From: Geovibrio thiophilus
GTDB taxonomy: Bacteria > Chrysiogenota > Deferribacteres > Deferribacterales > Geovibrionaceae
Length of the DNA stretch: 64,000 nt
Direction: 5' to 3'
Assembly: GCF_004087915.1 (NCBI RefSeq)
Contig: NZ_CP035108.1
Location: forward strand, 186,001-250,000
Positions 1-8,981 of this stretch are shown in pieces (the stretch's first letter is position 1; the number at the start of each line of letters is the position of its first letter). Below the pieces are notes generated by a model. That model did not search any database. It was given only the letters and a program-made list of their open reading frames with translations, and had not been told where the DNA came from. The translations under genes were made by a program, and so were the position numbers.

Positions 1-2265
1 AGCCGCCTTCTCCTTGTCCACAGTGAAACCGAGCTGGCGCATGTCCGCCTCTTCGTAAGTGTCTATATCCACAACGCCTTCAGTGTCATGGAAGACCTTT
101 AGAACCTTAGAGGCAATATCAGCTCTTGTTTCTGCATCGGGACCGTAGATCTCCGCAACAAGTGTGGAAAGAACCGGAGGACCGGGCGGAACCTCAGTCA
201 TTTTAACATTGGCGCCGAAACGGTTTGCTATCTCCTGAACAGGGGTACGGAGCTTCTTGGCGAGGTCGTGGCTCTTAAGCTTTCTCATGTCTTTGTCCAC
301 GAAGTTCACCTGAATGTCCGCCATGTTCGGGGCGTTTCTGTGGAAGTAGTGGCGCACAAGTCCGTTAAAATTTATGGGAGCATGGGTGCCGGAATATATC
401 TGATAATTGTCCACCTCAGCAACTGTTGAGAGGTAGGCGCCGATCTCAGCGGCAACAAGAGTCGTCTGCTCAAGGGGCGTGCCTTCGGGCATGTCTATTA
501 TTATCTGCATCTCGTTCTTGTTGTCGAACGGGAGCATCTTCATGACAACAAGCTTGGCGGGCACAAACATGAACGCTCCTGCAAAAAGGACTAAAACCGC
601 AAGACCGAGAATAAGCCTTTTGCTCAGGCTGTGCATAAACGGAGTGAGTATGCGGTTGTAGAACTTATAGAGCTTAGTGCTTTTCACATACTCTTCCTCA
701 TCAATTTCCTGTTCGCTGTGCTTCTGCCTGCCGAGAAGCTTGTAGGCAAGCCAAGGAGTTATGATCAGCGCCACAAAGAGCGAGAAGATCATAGCCAGCG
801 AAGCGCCTATGGGCATAGGCTTCATGTAGGGTCCCATCAACCCCCGCACGAACGCCATGGGGTAAAGGGCTACAATAACCGTGACTGTGGCGAGAATAGT
901 AGGGTTGCCCACTTCTCCCACTGCGTAGACAGCACGTTTCAGCAGGTTTTTCCGGGACATCTTGAAGTGCCGCTCCATGTTCTCCACAACGATTATAGCG
1001 TCGTCCACCACAAGCCCCGTGACGAAGATAAGGGCGAAAAGCGTTACCCTGTTCAGCGTGTAGTCCAGCATGAAGTACACGAACAGCGTCAGGGCGAAGG
1101 TGACGGGCAGAGCCACGAAAACCACGGTTCCGGCACGCCAGCCCATGGTGACTGTCATAACGATGATAACCGCCAGTATAGCGCCCAGAAGGTGCTCAAG
1201 GAGAGTCATAACCTTTTCGTATGCGGTTTCGCCGTAGTTTTTTGTAACGGTAACGTTCACGCCGTCCGGAATTATGTAGCCCTTGAGACCTTCAAGCTTA
1301 TTCAGCACATTTTCGGCGACCACAACAGAGTCGCTCCCTTTGCGTTTGGAGAGAGATATTGTAACCGCCTGATACCTGTCGGCGGAGGTTTTTTCATTGA
1401 ACCCCATCATGGTGTAAGCCGAGGGGATTTCGGCTCCGTCCGTTATTTTCGCAACATCCTTCAGCAGAACCGCTTTTCCGTTGTGTGCGCCGACAACCGC
1501 GCCGCGCACTTCGTCAGGATCTTTGAAGAATCCGCCGGCGGTGATGTACAGTACCTCATTGTTCTGCACAATCTCCCCTGTGTTCAGAGATTTGTTGGAT
1601 GCCTCAAGGGCTTTGAAAAGGCTGAACAGATCAAGATTATACGCCCTGAGTTTCTCCATTTCAGGCTCTATCCTCAATACACGTTTGTAGCCGCCGAGGA
1701 TCGATGTTCTGGAAACGTCCGGCACTTCCTTGAGATATTTCTGAGCCTCAGCCGCCACACGGCGGAGCTCGAAGGCATCCAGAGTGTCAGACCAGAGAGT
1801 GATCGCCACCTGCGGAACATCGTCTATGGATTCCTTCTTGATCAGCGGAGGGAGAACGCCGTGGGGCATTCTGTCCATATTGCTGTCTATCTTCATTTTC
1901 AGATTGGTTATGCTCTCCTCTTCGTTCATGCCGACATTGAAGCGCACAATCACCACGCCCATATCATTCGCCGCGGTGCTGTAGACGTATTCCACGCCCG
2001 GAATCTCCCAGATTATCTCTTCAAGGGGTTCGGTCACGGTTTTCTCAACGTTTCTGGCATCAGCGCCCGGGTAAGGGACTATTATGTCGATCATCGGCAC
2101 GGTGATCTGCGGCTCCTCCTCCTTCGGTGTCATTATCACAGCGGCAAGCCCTATTATGAGAGTGGCAATGATGAGAAGGGGCGTAAGCTTATTCGTGATG
2201 AATGCCGAAGCCATGCGTGAGGCGAAGTTCGGCTTCTCTTCGGTTATGTCATGCTCGGGTTTCAT
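1..2265 (-). CDS. RND efflux permease (AcrB/HAE1 superfamily), C-terminus cut by window edge
   Basis: The reverse-strand frame is open from an ATG at 2265 to base 1 (755 codons), so the protein continues left of the window. It starts with a short cytoplasmic segment, then the first membrane helix (residues about 25-45) and a periplasmic porter domain rich in RND signatures. TM4 carries VDDAIIVVEN, whose acidic pair is the proton-relay signature of RND pumps. The family exports drugs, metals or lipids from the periplasm through an adaptor and TolC. The ATG overlaps the stop of the adaptor gene by one base (TAATG), so the two are translationally coupled. The ArsR-type regulator at the operon head suggests metal, thiol or oxidant induction, but the substrate cannot be told from the sequence. 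Confidence 0.93.
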   Translation of the reverse strand, partial: MKPEHDITEEKPNFASRMASAFITNKLTPLLIIATLIIGLAAVIMTPKEEEPQITVPMIDIIVPYPGADARNVEKTVTEPLEEIIWEIPGVEYVYSTAANDMGVVIVRFNVGMNEEESITNLKMKIDSNMDRMPHGVLPPLIKKESIDDVPQVAITLWSDTLDAFELRRVAAEAQKYLKEVPDVSRTSILGGYKRVLRIEPEMEKLRAYNLDLFSLFKALEASNKSLNTGEIVQNNEVLYITAGGFFKDPDEVRGAVVGAHNGKAVLLKDVAKITDGAEIPSAYTMMGFNEKTSADRYQAVTISLSKRKGSDSVVVAENVLNKLEGLKGYIIPDGVNVTVTKNYGETAYEKVMTLLEHLLGAILAVIIVMTVTMGWRAGTVVFVALPVTFALTLFVYFMLDYTLNRVTLFALIFVTGLVVDDAIIVVENMERHFKMSRKNLLKRAVYAVGEVGNPTILATVTVIVALYPMAFVRGLMGPYMKPMPIGASLAMIFSLFVALIITPWLAYKLLGRQKHSEQEIDEEEYVKSTKLYKFYNRILTPFMHSLSKRLILGLAVLVLFAGAFMFVPAKLVVMKMLPFDNKNEMQIIIDMPEGTPLEQTTLVAAEIGAYLSTVAEVDNYQIYSGTHAPINFNGLVRHYFHRNAPNMADIQVNFVDKDMRKLKSHDLAKKLRTPVQEIANRFGANVKMTEVPPGPPVLSTLVAEIYGPDAETRADIASKVLKVFHDTEGVVDIDTYEEADMRQLGFTVDKEKAA

Positions 2266-3356
2266 TACATAGCCTCTATTATGTCGCCTGTTCTGAGGGA
2301 TGAGGCATTATCCGCCACATATGTTTCCCCTTCGTTCAGTCCGCTGATTATCTCGATGCCTTCGGCGAAGGTCTGTCCGGTTTTGACTATCCGCATATCG
2401 GCGCGGCTGTCCTTCACCACGAATACCACAGAGAGCTGCCCGCGCTGAACAACGGCTGCGGAGGGCAGTATAATTTTTTTCCCTGTTCCTGTGGGGAGGA
2501 TTACTTTAACGTACATCCCTGTCACAAATCTGTCGTTTCCGTTGAGCTTTATGCGGAAGTTGCGTGTCGCAGGGTCTATGTCGGGGCTTATTTCCGTTAT
2601 TTCGCTTTCGCAGGAAAAATTTATGGATTCCGCCTCCACGCCCGCCCTCATCCCTGTTTTGAGCGAGTTGAAGAGACTTTCGTTTATGAATGCGTAAACC
2701 ACCGTGTCCTTGGAGCCTATCTTAAGTATAGGGCTGCCCGGCGCAGCAAGGTTGCCCGCATCCACCAGCTTTTCAAGCACGATGCCGTCAAATGGCGCAC
2801 GGACGCCCGTGTAGGAGAGATAGGTTTTTACTTCGGCGTACATAGCCTCCGCCTGACGTTTTTTTGTCGCCGCCTGACGCACCTGCTCCTGAGCCAGATT
2901 AAACTGAGCCTCAATCTGGTCGTATTCCTGTCTGCTCACGCTGTTGTTTTTTATAAGGTTGGAGTAGCGCTGGAAAGTCTTCTCCGCCAGAGCAAGGCTC
3001 ACTTCCGCCTGTCTCAGTCCCGTTTCGGCTTCCGCCACGGAGCTTTCGGCGAAGCGCTTTTTCTCTTCAAGCTCGCCGCTTTTTATACTGACCAGCAGGT
3101 CGCCCTGCCTGAATGAATCCCCGGGGGCAAAATGCACCGATTCGATGTAGCCGACGATCTTAGGAATGATCAGCGCGGTCTTGTTGCTTGAAACCGTAGC
3201 GGAAAACGTTCTGGATGAGGGAACCTCAGCCTTTTCGGCAACCGCTGTGTGTGCCTTCACACTGCGGGTTTCGGGTTTTGCCGCCTCATCCTTTTGCCTG
3301 TCGGAGCAGGAAACGGCAGCTAACAGCAGCACGAAAAGAAAGACTATTCTGCGCAT
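2265..3356 (-). CDS. RND periplasmic adaptor (membrane fusion protein, HlyD/AcrA family), lipoprotein
   Basis: This 363-residue protein opens with a lipoprotein-type signal (hydrophobic run ending at Cys17, LLAAVSCSD), then shows the adaptor layout. A biotinyl-lipoyl-like half (GDSFRQGDLLVSIKSGELEEKK) comes first, followed by an alpha-hairpin with heptads between about residues 85 and 165, the second lipoyl half (APFDGIVLEK) and beta-barrel segments. It should link the inner-membrane RND pump to TolC. It lies between tolC and the pump in an ArsR-headed operon. The gap to tolC is about 100 bp and AT-rich; a separate promoter or processing site could sit there. Family assignment is secure, substrate unknown. 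Confidence 0.93.
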   Translation of the reverse strand: MRRIVFLFVLLLAAVSCSDRQKDEAAKPETRSVKAHTAVAEKAEVPSSRTFSATVSSNKTALIIPKIVGYIESVHFAPGDSFRQGDLLVSIKSGELEEKKRFAESSVAEAETGLRQAEVSLALAEKTFQRYSNLIKNNSVSRQEYDQIEAQFNLAQEQVRQAATKKRQAEAMYAEVKTYLSYTGVRAPFDGIVLEKLVDAGNLAAPGSPILKIGSKDTVVYAFINESLFNSLKTGMRAGVEAESINFSCESEITEISPDIDPATRNFRIKLNGNDRFVTGMYVKVILPTGTGKKIILPSAAVVQRGQLSVVFVVKDSRADMRIVKTGQTFAEGIEIISGLNEGETYVADNASSLRTGDIIEAM

Positions 3357-3461
3357 TTTATATTCTCCTTAAATCTTAAATTCCGTTTATATAAATTTTA
3401 CGATATTTTAAGCGCACCTTAAAACAGATAGTGTCCGCTCATATTTAATTTTACACCATTT

Positions 3462-4790
3462 TTATTTCAGAATGCCTGCGGCGAAGTGGAGTCCGGCTTT
3501 GGCAACTATCAGGCTGTATTCGGACATATAGAGGGAAAGTTCCGCCTGTCTCAGTTCCACTTCCCTGTCAAGAAGTTCGGTGACTTTCGAGAGACCTTCC
3601 TTAAATCTGTTTTCTGTGATCTCAAGGGCGGAGTATGCGCTCTGCACCTGTTTTTTCGCCGCCTCAAGCTGTTTTTCCGCAGCGAGTACGGAGTGGTAAG
3701 CTCCTTTCACTTCGGATTTTATCTCAAGTTTTTTGTCGGCAATGCGGTGGAGTGCGGCGAGCTGATTTGCCTTCTCTTCCTTGACTTTGTTATAATCCGA
3801 GCCGCCTCTGAAGAGGTTCAGGCTCATCTGAGCGCCGAAGGTGTACCCTTCGCCGTTGTTTCCGAGGAGCTCATCGTCATTGCGCTGGTAGTCCGCAAAG
3901 AGAGCAACCTGCGGAAGGAACGCCGATTTGGATTTTTTAAGCTCAAAGTCCGCTGTTTCGGCGTACTGCTCCATGGCTTTCAAGTCCTGCCTGCCGCTTT
4001 CGGCTAGGGAGATATACTTGTCCAAGTTCTCTTCAAAGCTGAACCCCGGGTCTTCCCATATGACGGCTATTTCGTTATCCGTGTCCAGAAGCCGCTGAAG
4101 CTGACTTGAGGCGACTGCGAGGTTCTTCTCAGCCTCTTTTACCGCCTGATCGTTCATGAGCAGGTAGGTCTCCGCTACAAGAAGATCGCTCATCACTATA
4201 AGTCCGTTGTCGTAGAAGTCCTTTGTCATGGAGTAGTATTTCGATGTTCTGCCGTAGGAAACCTTCACTGTGGAAAGTGCCTTGTCCGCCAGAGCGAGAC
4301 CGAAGAAGGCTCTGTTGAAATTGTATACTGTGCTCTGGCGCACTCTCTCCGCTGTTTCGAGGGATGCTCTGTGCATGGCGTCCGCCTGTTTTACGCCGTA
4401 GTGAATCTGACCGCCCGCGAGGATCGGCTGAACAATCTCAAGCTTCGTCCTGTAGTTTGTTATTCTGTCCGAAGGATCTGCCAGCTCATCCATGAAGTAC
4501 TGCATGTCAAACCTGCCCTGTGCCATTTTGGCGAAGGCAGCGCTTGAGGGTTCATCCGTATTCATCCATGTTTCGCTCAGCGTAACCTGCGGCATGTACC
4601 CGCCGATTGCCTGCTGTCTGCGGTACTGAGCGCTTTCCGCGTCCGCCTCATATGCCTTAATCAGCCTGCTGCCTGAGAGGGCTTTTGCCTTGCCCTCTTC
4701 ATAGCCGAGGCGTTCGGCCCCCTGAGCGGAAGCTGAAAAAAGCAGCAGAAGGGCTATCAGTCCTCCGGATGGCAGTCTCCCAAATCGCAT
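3462..4790 (-). CDS. TolC-family outer membrane efflux protein
   Basis: I start this gene at the ATG at 4790, not at the longer open frame reaching 4970, because GGAGG lies just upstream and the protein then begins with a clear signal peptide (MRFGRLPSGG, a leucine-rich core, ending ASAQGAE). The resulting 442 residues match the usual TolC length. Two repeats of long alpha-helical heptads with an internal YDNGLIVMSDLLVAETYL-type segment are typical of the periplasmic tunnel. The start lies 34 bp inside the end of the ArsR gene, so the regulator and tolC share a transcript. It is the probable exit duct for the RND pump downstream, and perhaps also for the pump at 10.9-15.0 kb, which lacks its own tolC. 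Confidence 0.92.
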   Translation of the reverse strand: MRFGRLPSGGLIALLLLFSASAQGAERLGYEEGKAKALSGSRLIKAYEADAESAQYRRQQAIGGYMPQVTLSETWMNTDEPSSAAFAKMAQGRFDMQYFMDELADPSDRITNYRTKLEIVQPILAGGQIHYGVKQADAMHRASLETAERVRQSTVYNFNRAFFGLALADKALSTVKVSYGRTSKYYSMTKDFYDNGLIVMSDLLVAETYLLMNDQAVKEAEKNLAVASSQLQRLLDTDNEIAVIWEDPGFSFEENLDKYISLAESGRQDLKAMEQYAETADFELKKSKSAFLPQVALFADYQRNDDELLGNNGEGYTFGAQMSLNLFRGGSDYNKVKEEKANQLAALHRIADKKLEIKSEVKGAYHSVLAAEKQLEAAKKQVQSAYSALEITENRFKEGLSKVTELLDREVELRQAELSLYMSEYSLIVAKAGLHFAAGILK

Positions 4791-5065
4791 CCCGTTTCCT
4801 CCATGAGTATTTTGAGCATTTTCTTGATCGCTTCGTCCTCTATGCTGTAGCAGATGCTTGTGCCGTCTCTGCGTCCTTTGATTATCCCTTTGTTTTTGAG
4901 AATAGCCAGATGCTGGCTTGTGGTTGCCTGAGGAATTTTCAGCCCCTTGCATATTTTGGTCACGTTGCACTCATTCCCCATGAGCCCCATCACAAGCTTA
5001 AGCCTCACGGGGTGTCCCAGCGCCTTAAGCTTTTCAGAATAGATGTCAAGCCATGATAAATCCAT
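4757..5065 (-). CDS. ArsR/SmtB-family winged-helix repressor
   Basis: This 102-residue protein has the ArsR layout: an N-terminal helix (LKALGHPVRLKLVMGL), the recognition helix (QATTSQHLAILKNKG) and a beta wing (GRRDGTSICYSI). Family members release DNA on binding metal or on thiol modification. The usual ELCVC metal motif is replaced by ECNVTKIC (Cys33, Cys39), and a further pair, Cys93 and Cys98, sits at the tail (CDLGDC). Five cysteines in all suggest a soft-metal or thiol/persulfide sensor, which is inference. It heads the tolC-adaptor-RND operon, overlaps tolC, and has a palindrome immediately upstream that is a likely autoregulatory operator. Confidence 0.92.
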   Translation of the reverse strand: MDLSWLDIYSEKLKALGHPVRLKLVMGLMGNECNVTKICKGLKIPQATTSQHLAILKNKGIIKGRRDGTSICYSIEDEAIKKMLKILMEETGCDLGDCHPED

Positions 5066-5077
5066 ATTCTCCTCCGA

Positions 5078-5093
5078 ATAAACATTAGTTTAT
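5078..5093 (-). promoter_or_regulatory. Candidate ArsR operator
   Basis: A perfect dyad, ATAAAC-ATTA-GTTTAT, lies 13 bp upstream of the arsR start, inside a very AT-rich stretch that should contain the promoter. The position and an AT-rich dyad of this size fit autoregulation by an ArsR-type repressor. A second AT-rich stretch with TATATATA runs just upstream (to about 5117). Binding is not demonstrable from sequence alone. Confidence 0.45.
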
Positions 5094-5265
5094 ATATGGA
5101 TATTTATATATATAACATGAGACAAAAGTCAACCTGAATTATTAAAAATGTAAATCAGATGCGGTTTTTTGTATTTCACACATAAAGCTTTTCAGGCTAA
5201 GTAAAATTTTGCCGAATGTAATCTGTTTTTCAGCCGATTTGTTTCTGGTAAACTTAAGGCAGTAT

Positions 5266-5559
5266 ATGGAAACCGTATTTATAAAAGTCGACAAGGCACT
5301 CCTGCCCTATGCGCAGGGCTACATCGAACATGTGAGAAAAGTCTGCTCCGATATTGTCTTCCTCGCGTCAAACGGCGGTTTTGAGGATATAGCTCTGCTC
5401 GCCCACAGAATGAAGGGTGAAGGCGGAGCCTACGGACTGGATGAGGTGAGCGCGGCGGGACGTGAGATAATGAACCTGACAGAAGCCGGGGACACGGAAG
5501 GGCTGAAAAGCCGCGCCCTGTCCTTATCCCTGTATCTTGATAGAGTTAAGGTGATCTGA
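5266..5559 (+). CDS. Stand-alone Hpt (histidine phosphotransfer) domain protein
   Basis: The protein is 97 residues and is little more than a four-helix Hpt domain, with the phospho-acceptor motif LLAHRMKGEGG (His47). Hpt proteins relay phosphate between response-regulator receivers. The ATG at 5266 is preferred over an in-frame start at 5209 because AAGG lies at a suitable distance and the helical domain begins there. The stop overlaps the next gene's ATG (TGATG). The Hpt module is therefore translationally coupled to an SDR-fold enzyme, an unexpected pairing. The motif resembles that at the end of the split REC-Hpt protein 5 kb away, so the two may belong to one relay, which is inference. 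Confidence 0.88.
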   Translation: METVFIKVDKALLPYAQGYIEHVRKVCSDIVFLASNGGFEDIALLAHRMKGEGGAYGLDEVSAAGREIMNLTEAGDTEGLKSRALSLSLYLDRVKVI

Positions 5560-6926
5560 TGGCTGTTTTCAGAAAAAGAAAGTCCTTCGACTGCCCCAGA
5601 GAGCAGCTTTTCGACTGGCACGGGCGCTATGGCGCAATCGGCAGACTTGTACCCCCGTGGGAGGAGGTGCATGTTCTGGAGCGAATGGGCGGAATAGCCG
5701 ATGGTTCAACCGTTAAAATGAAAGTTAAAGCGGGACCGGTCAGCACAGAGTGGCATGCGCTTCATAAGAATTACAATTATCCCGAAGAATTTACGGATGT
5801 GATGGAGAAGGGTCCCTTCAAGGAGTGGGAGCACCGCCATGTCTTTTTTGAATGCGGCGGGGGCAGCGCCCTTGAGGACTGCATAACCTATAAGCTGCCC
5901 TTCTCTCCATTGTCAGATATTATAGCGGGCAGATACGTTACGGATAAGCTGGAGCGTATGTTCTCCTACCGCCACAGGGTGACGGAGGGGGACATTAACT
6001 TCATTAATAAATACAAGCCGCGCAGGCTGAATATAGTCGTCTCCGGTGCCGGAGGTCAGGTTGGGCGGTACCTTGTGCCTTTCCTCACAACGCAGGGGCA
6101 CAGTGTGAAAAGACTCGTGCGCCGCAGGAGCGATTCCGAGTTTGAGTTTTCATGGAACCCCGATACCTGCGAGATAGACAACTGCTTCGGCGGCTGCGAC
6201 GCAGTGATACACCTCGCCGGAGAGCCCATAGGCGACGGGCGCTGGTCAAAATCAAAAAAGAAGAAAATCACCGGCAGCCGTGTGGAGGGCACAAGGCTGA
6301 TAGCTGAATATATATCAAAAATGGACAGTCCGCCCCCCGTGCTGATATGCGCATCCGCCATAGGCTATTACGGCGACTGCGGCACAGAGATTCTGGATGA
6401 GCACTCCCCCGCGGGGGAAGGCTTCATCGCCGATGTGTGCAGGCAGTGGGAGGAAGCGGCAAAGCCCGCCGCTGACCGCGGAGTAAGGGTGGTTTTAATT
6501 CGCATAGGCGTTGCTCTCACCCCTTCCGGCGGCGCATTGCAGAGGTTTCTGCCGTTTTTCAGAATGGGTCTGGGCTGTTATCCGGGCAGAGGGGATCAGG
6601 TGCTGAGTTGGGTTGCCATGGACGATGTCGTGCGGGGCATAGCTCACTGCATACACAGCGAAGAGACTGAGGGTGCTGTAAACCTCACAGCGCCTGAGCA
6701 GGTGACAATGAAAGAGTTCGCCCGCACTCTCGGCAAGGTGTTGGGGAGAAAGGCGCGGTTCAGGATTCCCGCATGGCTGATAAAGCTTATCTACGGGCAG
6801 ATGGGCAGGGAAGTCCTGCTCTCCGGAGCAAGGGTTGAGCCGAAGAAAATGATGGATACGGGATATGAATTCGGCTACCCTAAGCTTGAGAGCGCCTTAA
6901 GGCACCTCCTCGGAAGGATATTATGA
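5559..6926 (+). CDS. SRPBCC domain fused to a TIGR01777-type SDR epimerase-like protein
   Basis: The first ~145 residues look like an SRPBCC (START-like) lipid or ligand-binding domain (CPREQLFDWHGRYGAIGRLV). From about residue 150 follows an NAD(P)-binding Rossmann fold (VVSGAGGQVGRYL, then VIHLAGEPI) of the extended SDR class with a C-terminal DUF1731-like tail. The TIGR01777/YfcH family is widespread, but its reaction is unknown. Bacterial fusions with an SRPBCC domain exist, suggesting a hydrophobic substrate presented to the dehydrogenase. It overlaps its upstream Hpt and downstream membrane-protein neighbours, so the four-gene run 5.27-8.90 kb is probably one operon. Confidence 0.85.
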   Translation: MAVFRKRKSFDCPREQLFDWHGRYGAIGRLVPPWEEVHVLERMGGIADGSTVKMKVKAGPVSTEWHALHKNYNYPEEFTDVMEKGPFKEWEHRHVFFECGGGSALEDCITYKLPFSPLSDIIAGRYVTDKLERMFSYRHRVTEGDINFINKYKPRRLNIVVSGAGGQVGRYLVPFLTTQGHSVKRLVRRRSDSEFEFSWNPDTCEIDNCFGGCDAVIHLAGEPIGDGRWSKSKKKKITGSRVEGTRLIAEYISKMDSPPPVLICASAIGYYGDCGTEILDEHSPAGEGFIADVCRQWEEAAKPAADRGVRVVLIRIGVALTPSGGALQRFLPFFRMGLGCYPGRGDQVLSWVAMDDVVRGIAHCIHSEETEGAVNLTAPEQVTMKEFARTLGKVLGRKARFRIPAWLIKLIYGQMGREVLLSGARVEPKKMMDTGYEFGYPKLESALRHLLGRIL

Positions 6927-8035
6927 CACATAACATAAAGCTTCTCTTCTCGGTAATGATGACTGTCGCCCTGCTTTTCGGATATATGTTTCACTTTTTT
7001 CCGGAATACCACTTTGAGAGGCTCCATATATTTCTGTTTAATCTCTGCACAGGGGGAACAATAGTCCTCTATTTTACTGAGGGTCTGGGAGCGCCCAGCG
7101 TGAGGGTGAAGGCGTTTTTCGTGCTTTCGTTCATATACGCCGTGCTCTCCTCAATGGAGCTTTACGCCCCTGCCATAGCGGTTTCTCTGTGCATGATCCC
7201 CATTGTGGAATACATAAGAGTCAAGAAATTTTCGCTGTTCCCCAAAGATTTTTTTACAACCAAGACACCCACTGCTGTGAAATTTCATCAGGCGTCTCTT
7301 TTATGCCTGTCCATGGGTCTTCTTATATCCGCGTTCGCCATAGTGAATGAGGAATACTGCCGTGTGCTCGATTTTGAGAAGCTCACGCTGAATACATTCT
7401 TCCTCGGGTTTTCCTTTCCTTTGTCACTGATTACTTTCAGTCTGATATTCACGCTGATGCACAAGGGGCGCACTCCGTTCAAAAGGTTTCTCAAGCTCAT
7501 GAGCTTCTGGGTGATAAACATGGGGGTTATCATATTCTTCGTGTTCATACTCATGGAATCCGTCGTGCTTGAGCTTGTCGTCTCCTCCGTGCTGTTTATA
7601 GCCGTCTGCAATGTGCTGATCATGTATGTCACCCTCGGGATGAAAGAGCAGCAGAAGTCGTTCCTCACCTCGGGGATATTCTTCCTGATGGTTACAGCGG
7701 TAACGGGCATAGTCTATATTCTGCTTTACACCTTCAGCCTCAACAGTCCCGAGAACAAGGCGCTGGTGCTGAACTACCACCGCATAGCTGCTCTTTACGG
7801 CTGGAACCTCAGCGGGCTTGCGGTAATATGCAGGTTCAATGACTTTCCGATCAGGCTTCACTCCGGAAAAACGATACTGCTTCACTGGGTGATAGTTATG
7901 CTGCTGGCGCCGCTGGGGTATTATTCCGTTCTCGCCGGAATCGCCGCCGTGATAGGCTATGCCTTCTTTCTTCGCAGTCTGTTTTTCAGCACCGGAACGG
8001 AGAAAATACCCGCTTTTGAAAGGAATGAAGCTTGA
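6923..8035 (+). CDS. Polytopic membrane protein of unknown function
   Basis: The gene starts within the stop of the SDR gene (ATGA overlap). The 370-residue product is hydrophobic almost throughout, with roughly ten predicted membrane spans and short charged loops. A charged stretch at about residues 90-110 (EYIRVKKFSLFPKDFF) and a loop near residues 285-300 are the longest soluble parts. I recognise no family motif. The overlaps on both sides tie it to the SRPBCC-SDR enzyme and the EamA transporter, which suggests a membrane-linked metabolite or lipid task for the cluster, but no reaction can be named. Confidence 0.8.
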   Translation: MTHNIKLLFSVMMTVALLFGYMFHFFPEYHFERLHIFLFNLCTGGTIVLYFTEGLGAPSVRVKAFFVLSFIYAVLSSMELYAPAIAVSLCMIPIVEYIRVKKFSLFPKDFFTTKTPTAVKFHQASLLCLSMGLLISAFAIVNEEYCRVLDFEKLTLNTFFLGFSFPLSLITFSLIFTLMHKGRTPFKRFLKLMSFWVINMGVIIFFVFILMESVVLELVVSSVLFIAVCNVLIMYVTLGMKEQQKSFLTSGIFFLMVTAVTGIVYILLYTFSLNSPENKALVLNYHRIAALYGWNLSGLAVICRFNDFPIRLHSGKTILLHWVIVMLLAPLGYYSVLAGIAAVIGYAFFLRSLFFSTGTEKIPAFERNEA

Positions 8036-8904
8036 GCGGCACAATAAAATCTCCCCTTGCCGCTCTGACGGCAGGGGCTTTCATAATCAGCTTTTCGTCA
8101 ATCTTTGCCCGCCTTTCCACGGAAACTCCGGTGGTAAACGGCTTTTACCGGATGATGTTCGGCGCTGTGTTCCTTACCGCTCTGGCTTTTCTCAGCGGGA
8201 GCCGCTTCAGGCTCGGGCGTTCAGCGCTTTATTCGGCTTTCGCCGGTGTGCTTCTCGGAACCGATATGGTGTTCTGGCATACGGGCATAGATTATGTCGG
8301 TCCCGGGCTTGCAACTCTGCTGGCGAATTTTCAGGTGTTTTTTCTGGCGGTGTATGATGTAACTGTTGAGAAGAAGCCCATATCAAGGCGGCTGTTTTTT
8401 GCCATGCTTCTTGCCGTGTCGGGGCTTTATCTTCTTGTAAGCCCGGGGTGGAGCATGGAAGGCGGCAGCTTCCGCACGGGTGTGGCGGCAAGCCTTATAG
8501 CCGGAGTGTTCTATACCGGATTCACCATCTTCATCAAAAAATCCTCTCAGACGGTGAACCCGCTGGACAAGACAGCATCAATAGCCTCCGCCTGTGTTGC
8601 GAGTGCTGTTTTCCTCTGTATGGCGGTTTTTGCCGCGGGCGAGAACCTTGTCGTGGAGAGTCCTAAGGATCTGGGCATACTGATTGTTTACGGCGTGATC
8701 TGTCAGGGTGTGGGCTGGGTGCTTATCACCGGAGCAATAAGGGCGGTGCGCCTCAGCGTTGTCGGGCTTGTACTCCTGCTTCAGCCTACTCTTTCGTGGG
8801 TGTGGGAAGTGCTGATATTCTCAAAACCGGTGATCTTTACAGATTTGGCGGGAGCCGCCCTCGCTATGGCAGCCATATATCTCGGGAGTGTTTCAAAAAA
8901 TTAG
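8032..8904 (+). CDS. EamA/DMT-superfamily transporter
   Basis: Translation most likely starts at TTG 8032, whose bases overlap the preceding TGA stop (TTGA) with AAAGGAA just upstream. The 290-residue protein has about ten membrane helices in two EamA repeats: FSSIFARLSTETPVVNGFYRMMFGA near the N-terminus, and a second copy from about residue 150 ending in the typical LLLQPTLSWVWEVLIF signature. DMT carriers export amino acids, nucleobases or other small metabolites by proton exchange. The substrate is not predictable. It closes the four-gene overlapping run that starts with the Hpt protein. Confidence 0.9.
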   Translation: MSGTIKSPLAALTAGAFIISFSSIFARLSTETPVVNGFYRMMFGAVFLTALAFLSGSRFRLGRSALYSAFAGVLLGTDMVFWHTGIDYVGPGLATLLANFQVFFLAVYDVTVEKKPISRRLFFAMLLAVSGLYLLVSPGWSMEGGSFRTGVAASLIAGVFYTGFTIFIKKSSQTVNPLDKTASIASACVASAVFLCMAVFAAGENLVVESPKDLGILIVYGVICQGVGWVLITGAIRAVRLSVVGLVLLLQPTLSWVWEVLIFSKPVIFTDLAGAALAMAAIYLGSVSKN

Positions 8905-8981
8905 CAGCTGCGGTTATTTTTCCCTACAGCTCGCGAAAATAGTTATTTAATGCTAAACTTATAGAATAAGAGAGCCGCTTC

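Noticed and set aside
631-2220. Long plus-strand open frame of 529 codons opposite the RND permease
   Set aside because: It is a mirror frame of the efflux gene, His/Arg-rich and without domain signatures; the minus-strand frame encodes a clear RND protein.
4791-4970. N-terminal 60-residue extension of TolC
   Set aside because: It would lie wholly inside the ArsR gene, is polar and would bury the signal peptide; the ATG at 4790 has a strong ribosome-binding site.
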